Below, one piece after another: positions 7,012 through 9,743 of a stretch of 9,743 nt of DNA. This DNA comes from an uncultured beta proteobacterium. GTDB taxonomy: Bacteria; Pseudomonadota; Gammaproteobacteria; Burkholderiales; Rhodocyclaceae. The stretch covers positions 1 to 9,743 of the forward strand of contig CAIWVX010000162.1 of the NCBI GenBank assembly GCA_903916205.1, written 5' to 3'. Under the pieces are notes generated by a model. The model did no database searches, was not told where the DNA came from, and was given only the letters and a program-made list of their open reading frames with translations. Every line of letters begins with the position of its first letter. Position 1 is the stretch's first letter. Both the position numbers and the translations under genes were made by a program.

Positions 7012-8076
7012 TTAGCGAACGATCTGGTTCAGTTCGCCCTTGGCATAACGTTCAGCCATTTTTTCGAGCGATATGGGCTTGATCTTGCTGGCTTGACCGG
7101 CCGCACCAAACGCTTCGAGACGCGCCAGAACAATCTTTTTGGCGGCTTCGCGGGCGGGTTTGAGGTAGTCGCGGGGATCAAATTTGCCGGGATTTTCGGT
7201 GAAATAACGGCGAATGGCTCCCGTCATGGCGAGACGCACATCGGTATCAATGTTGATTTTGCGCACACCGTGTTTAATGCCGATGATAATTTCTTCAACA
7301 GGCACGCCGTAGGTTTCTTTCATGTCGCCGCCAAACTGGCGAATTTCGGCCAGTAATTCTTGCGGAACCGATGAGGATCCGTGCATCACCAAATGGCAGT
7401 TCGGAATACGCGCATGAATTTCCTTGATGCGGTCAATCGCCAGAATGTCACCGGTCGGTTTTTTCGTAAATTTGTACGCCCCGTGACTCGTGCCAATAGC
7501 GATGGCTAGCGCGTCGCAGTTGGTTTGCTTAACAAAGTCAGCCGCTTGTTCGACGTCAGTAAGCAGTTGCTCACGGGTCATCAGGCCATCGGCACCGTGA
7601 CCGTCTTCTTTGTCGCCTTTCATGGTTTCGAGCGAGCCCAGCACACCGAGTTCGGCTTCGACCGAAACGCCGATGGAGTGCGACAATTCAACCACTTTTT
7701 GGGTGGTGGCCACGTTGTACTCATAGGACGCGACGGACTTGCCGTCGGCTTCAAGCGAACCGTCCATCATCACGGAAGAAAAGCCAGAACGAATCGCGGT
7801 CATGCAGATGGCGGGTGACTGTCCGTGATCTTGGTGCATGACGATAGGAACATTCGGATACGCCTCAAGTGCGGCCAAAATCTGGTGGCGCAAAAAGGCT
7901 TCACCGGCATATTTTCGTGCGCCCGCCGAGGCTTGCATAATAACTGGGGCGTCAAGCTGAGCCGCTGCATCAACGATGGCCCAAACTTGTTCCATATTGT
8001 TTACATTGAATGCCGGCAAGCCGTAGCTGTTTTCTGCTGCATGGTCGAGTAACTGTCGAAGTGATACGAGTGGCAT
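7012..8076 (-). CDS. fba: Fructose-bisphosphate aldolase, class II, Calvin-cycle (Cbb) subtype
   Basis: This 354-residue zinc enzyme interconverts fructose 1,6-bisphosphate with dihydroxyacetone phosphate and glyceraldehyde 3-phosphate in glycolysis, gluconeogenesis and the Calvin cycle. The class II active site is complete: catalytic D83 and zinc ligand H84 in HQDHG, the VEAELGVLG segment, the zinc histidine in TSHGAYK, the zinc histidine in MHGSSS, and [17 protein letters not shown] near the C-terminus. Length and the last motif fit the class IIB Cbb-type subfamily rather than E. coli FbaA. ATG 8076 is preceded by GGAGAT at 8082-8087 with a five-base spacer. It follows pyk by 95 bp and is probably co-transcribed with it. 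A heterotrophic host cannot be excluded from the subtype alone. Confidence 0.96.
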   Translation of the reverse strand: MPLVSLRQLLDHAAENSYGLPAFNVNNMEQVWAIVDAAAQLDAPVIMQASAGARKYAGEAFLRHQILAALEAYPNVPIVMHQDHGQSPAICMTAIRSGFSSVMMDGSLEADGKSVASYEYNVATTQKVVELSHSIGVSVEAELGVLGSLETMKGDKEDGHGADGLMTREQLLTDVEQAADFVKQTNCDALAIAIGTSHGAYKFTKKPTGDILAIDRIKEIHARIPNCHLVMHGSSSVPQELLAEIRQFGGDMKETYGVPVEEIIIGIKHGVRKINIDTDVRLAMTGAIRRYFTENPGKFDPRDYLKPAREAAKKIVLARLEAFGAAGQASKIKPISLEKMAERYAKGELNQIVR

Positions 8077-8171
8077 GATTTATCTCCGTTCTGTTGTAAA
8101 AATCGAGGGGGTGAGACGGTGCTAATAAGTCGCTTTGGTTTTACGCTTGATTACGTTTGAGTATGAAAAAA
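8077..8171. other. 95-bp spacer between pyk and fba
   Basis: Downstream of the pyk stop the minus strand has a T-run (TTAATTTTTT), but I find no stem in front of it that would make a terminator. The fba ribosome binding site is at 8082-8087. Read-through from pyk into fba seems likely. Confidence 0.4.
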
Positions 8172-9611
8172 TTAATTGTGCGGCGGGGGTTGGTCGCCAA
8201 CACGGACAATAGTTAAGGTATTGGTGCAACCGGAAACGCCGCGCTTGTCGCCATAGGATATGGCAATCATGTCACCTTTTTTGACCACGCCCGCTTCGAG
8301 TAGGCGTTGCTCTGCGTCATAACGCATTCCTTCACGATCAAGGTGTTCCTCTTTGAGCAACAAGGGGAAGACCTCGCGGTAGAGGGTCATTTTCGACAGC
8401 GACGCGGGTTCCTGCGTCAAAGCAAAGATTGGAATCCCCCAGTTCAAGCGACTCATCCAAAGTGCGGTTGAACCGGATGAAGTCAGCGCGGCGATGGCCT
8501 TAACATTCAGGTGATAGGCGGCAAACAGCGCGGCCATGGCAATGGTCTGATCAATGCGCGTGAAAATACGGTCGAGGAATTCGTGATCCAGCTTGATCAG
8601 CGTCGATTTCTCCGCTTCCAAGCAGATGCGAGCCATCGATTCAACGGTTTCAACCGGGTAATGTCCGGCGGCGGTTTCTGCCGAAAGCATGACCGCATCG
8701 GTACCATCGAGCACTGCATTAGCCACATCAGAGACTTCGGCACGGGTCGGAATCGGTGAAAGAATCATCGACTCCATCATTTGCGTAGCGGTAATCGCCA
8801 GTTTGTTCTTTTCGCGGGCCAGTAGAATCATGCGCTTTTGTAAAGCCGGTACAGCCGCATCACCGACTTCTACCGCCAGATCACCGCGAGCCACCATCAA
8901 GCCGTCCGAAGCATCCAGAATTTCTTCCAGCGCCGCGACGGCTTCAACACGTTCAATTTTGGCGATGGTCAGCGCATGGCCGCCAGAGGCCAACATTAAC
9001 TGCCGTGCCATATACATATCGGCGGCACTTTTGGGGAACGAGACGGCGAGAAAATCGACATTAATTTTAGCCGCTGTTCTAATGTCATCCATGTCTTTGG
9101 GGGTTAATGCGGGGGCCGACAAGCCACCGCCTTGACGATTGATACCCTTGCTGTTGGAGAGCTCACCGCCATGACGGACAGTGGTATAAATCTCGTGCCC
9201 CAGCACTTGATCGACTTCGAGCACGATTCGGCCATCGTCGAGCAACAAGACATTGCCCTCACTCACGTCATTCGGCAGATCTTTGTAATCTAGGCCGACG
9301 CGTTCTTGATTACCTAACTCGCATTTCGCATCAAGGATGAAATGATCGCCGGTTTCAAGATAAATTTTATCGTTTTCAAACTTGCCCACTCGAATTTTTG
9401 GGCCTTGCAGATCAGCCAAAATCCCGACAGGACGCCCCAGCTTTGTGGCGATCTGACGAACAAGGGCCGCAAGCGCAATGTGTTCTTCTGCCGCGCCATG
9501 AGAAAAATTAAGTCGAACGACATCCACTCCGGCACGAATCAAGGCTTCGAGAACGATGGGGTCACGCGAAGCGGGGCCGAGAGTGGCGACGATCTTGGTA
9601 TGGCGTTTCAT
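8172..9611 (-). CDS. pyk: Pyruvate kinase, PykA type
   Basis: This 479-residue enzyme transfers phosphate from phosphoenolpyruvate to ADP, making pyruvate and ATP at the end of glycolysis. The N-terminal barrel begins at TKIVATLGPAS (5-15). R33, N35 and S37 lie in VVRLNFSHG. The B domain spans about 70-165. The signature K218 and E220 are in IAKIE, and metal-binding D244 is in ARGDLAVEVG. ITATQMMESM and the GTDAVMLSAETAAG loop follow, then a C-terminal regulatory domain ending CTNTLTIVRV. Length and the SNSKGIN/GGGLSA segment resemble E. coli PykA (480). ATG 9611 is chosen because it directly precedes the conserved barrel start and has AAGGA at 9617-9621. The frame remains open upstream to the window end without family similarity. 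Confidence 0.96.
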   Translation of the reverse strand: MKRHTKIVATLGPASRDPIVLEALIRAGVDVVRLNFSHGAAEEHIALAALVRQIATKLGRPVGILADLQGPKIRVGKFENDKIYLETGDHFILDAKCELGNQERVGLDYKDLPNDVSEGNVLLLDDGRIVLEVDQVLGHEIYTTVRHGGELSNSKGINRQGGGLSAPALTPKDMDDIRTAAKINVDFLAVSFPKSAADMYMARQLMLASGGHALTIAKIERVEAVAALEEILDASDGLMVARGDLAVEVGDAAVPALQKRMILLAREKNKLAITATQMMESMILSPIPTRAEVSDVANAVLDGTDAVMLSAETAAGHYPVETVESMARICLEAEKSTLIKLDHEFLDRIFTRIDQTIAMAALFAAYHLNVKAIAALTSSGSTALWMSRLNWGIPIFALTQEPASLSKMTLYREVFPLLLKEEHLDREGMRYDAEQRLLEAGVVKKGDMIAISYGDKRGVSGCTNTLTIVRVGDQPPPHN

Positions 9612-9630
9612 GAGTTTCCTTAAACATTCA

Positions 9631-9647
9631 AGCCGGTCATTCCGGCT
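9631..9647 (-). promoter_or_regulatory. Leader hairpin upstream of pyk
   Basis: AGCCGG (9631-9636) and CCGGCT (9642-9647) form a perfect six-base stem around a five-base loop, nine bases upstream of the pyk ribosome binding site. No T run follows on either strand, so it is not an obvious terminator. It could be a leader structure affecting pyk translation, or a fragment of a short palindromic repeat. Confidence 0.35.
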
Positions 9648-9693
9648 ACAGAGGGGTGAAGATTTTAAGCAGACCATGATTTTAACGTAATTT

Positions 9694-9741
9694 CTAGTCA
9701 GACGCTTTTTTGGGCTGGTCTTCGGACTTCGGCGGCGATTC
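9694..9741 (-). CDS. Possible C-terminal tail of an upstream gene (partial)
   Basis: One minus-strand frame enters from the right edge and reads ESPPKSEDQPKKASD before TAG at 9696-9694. The composition, charged and rich in Pro, Ser and Lys, is like a disordered protein tail. The end lies 82 bp before the pyk start. Fifteen residues are too few to name a family, and the other two frames are less protein-like. This is only a plausible gene end. Confidence 0.3.
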   Translation of the reverse strand, partial: ESPPKSEDQPKKASD

Positions 9742-9743
9742 AA

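Noticed and set aside
9612..9743. Upstream extension of pyk to the window end
   Set aside because: The added residues are not pyruvate-kinase-like, and ATG 9611 has a good ribosome binding site directly before the conserved barrel start.

Overview
The window reads as chromosomal DNA of a gammaproteobacterium. The oligopeptidase A, PykA-type pyruvate kinase and exonuclease III resemble gammaproteobacterial families. The aldolase is of the Calvin-cycle (Cbb) class II subtype, and a DUF3422 membrane protein is present. Together these hint at an autotrophic or methylotrophic lineage, but the window does not prove it. No rRNA, tRNA, CRISPR array or insertion sequence was seen. Every supported gene lies on the minus strand, so transcription runs from the right end to the left end.

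Read in transcription order, the right end (9743 to about 7012) is central carbon metabolism: a possible C-terminal tail of an upstream gene, then pyruvate kinase (pyk) and fructose-bisphosphate aldolase (fba). A 14-bp hairpin follows fba. Next come the DUF3422 membrane protein (6933-5614) and, 43 bp further on, SAICAR synthase (purC, 5570-4632) of purine synthesis. After a 145-bp gap come oligopeptidase A (prlC, 4486-2435) and exonuclease III (xth, 2438-1662). These two overlap by four bases (ATGA) and are probably translationally coupled. A 289-bp non-coding stretch with a perfect 9-9-9 inverted repeat precedes a PduO-type cobalamin adenosyltransferase (1372-794).

The least ordinary item is at the left edge. 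A GTG-initiated gene starts at 652 behind a strong GGAGGA ribosome binding site and runs off the window. It encodes an N-terminal HARE-HTH domain (a winged helix-turn-helix DNA-binding module), a linker rich in aromatic residues, and a GIY-YIG nuclease domain. The likely catalytic glutamate falls just outside the window. By hand count, 121-600 is about 45% GC, against 50-58% in the few other blocks counted. The gene may be the start of an accessory or defence-type region inserted next to housekeeping genes. Its partners, if any, lie to the left of base 1 and cannot be seen.

The remaining genes are ordinary housekeeping functions apart from DUF3422, whose role is unknown.
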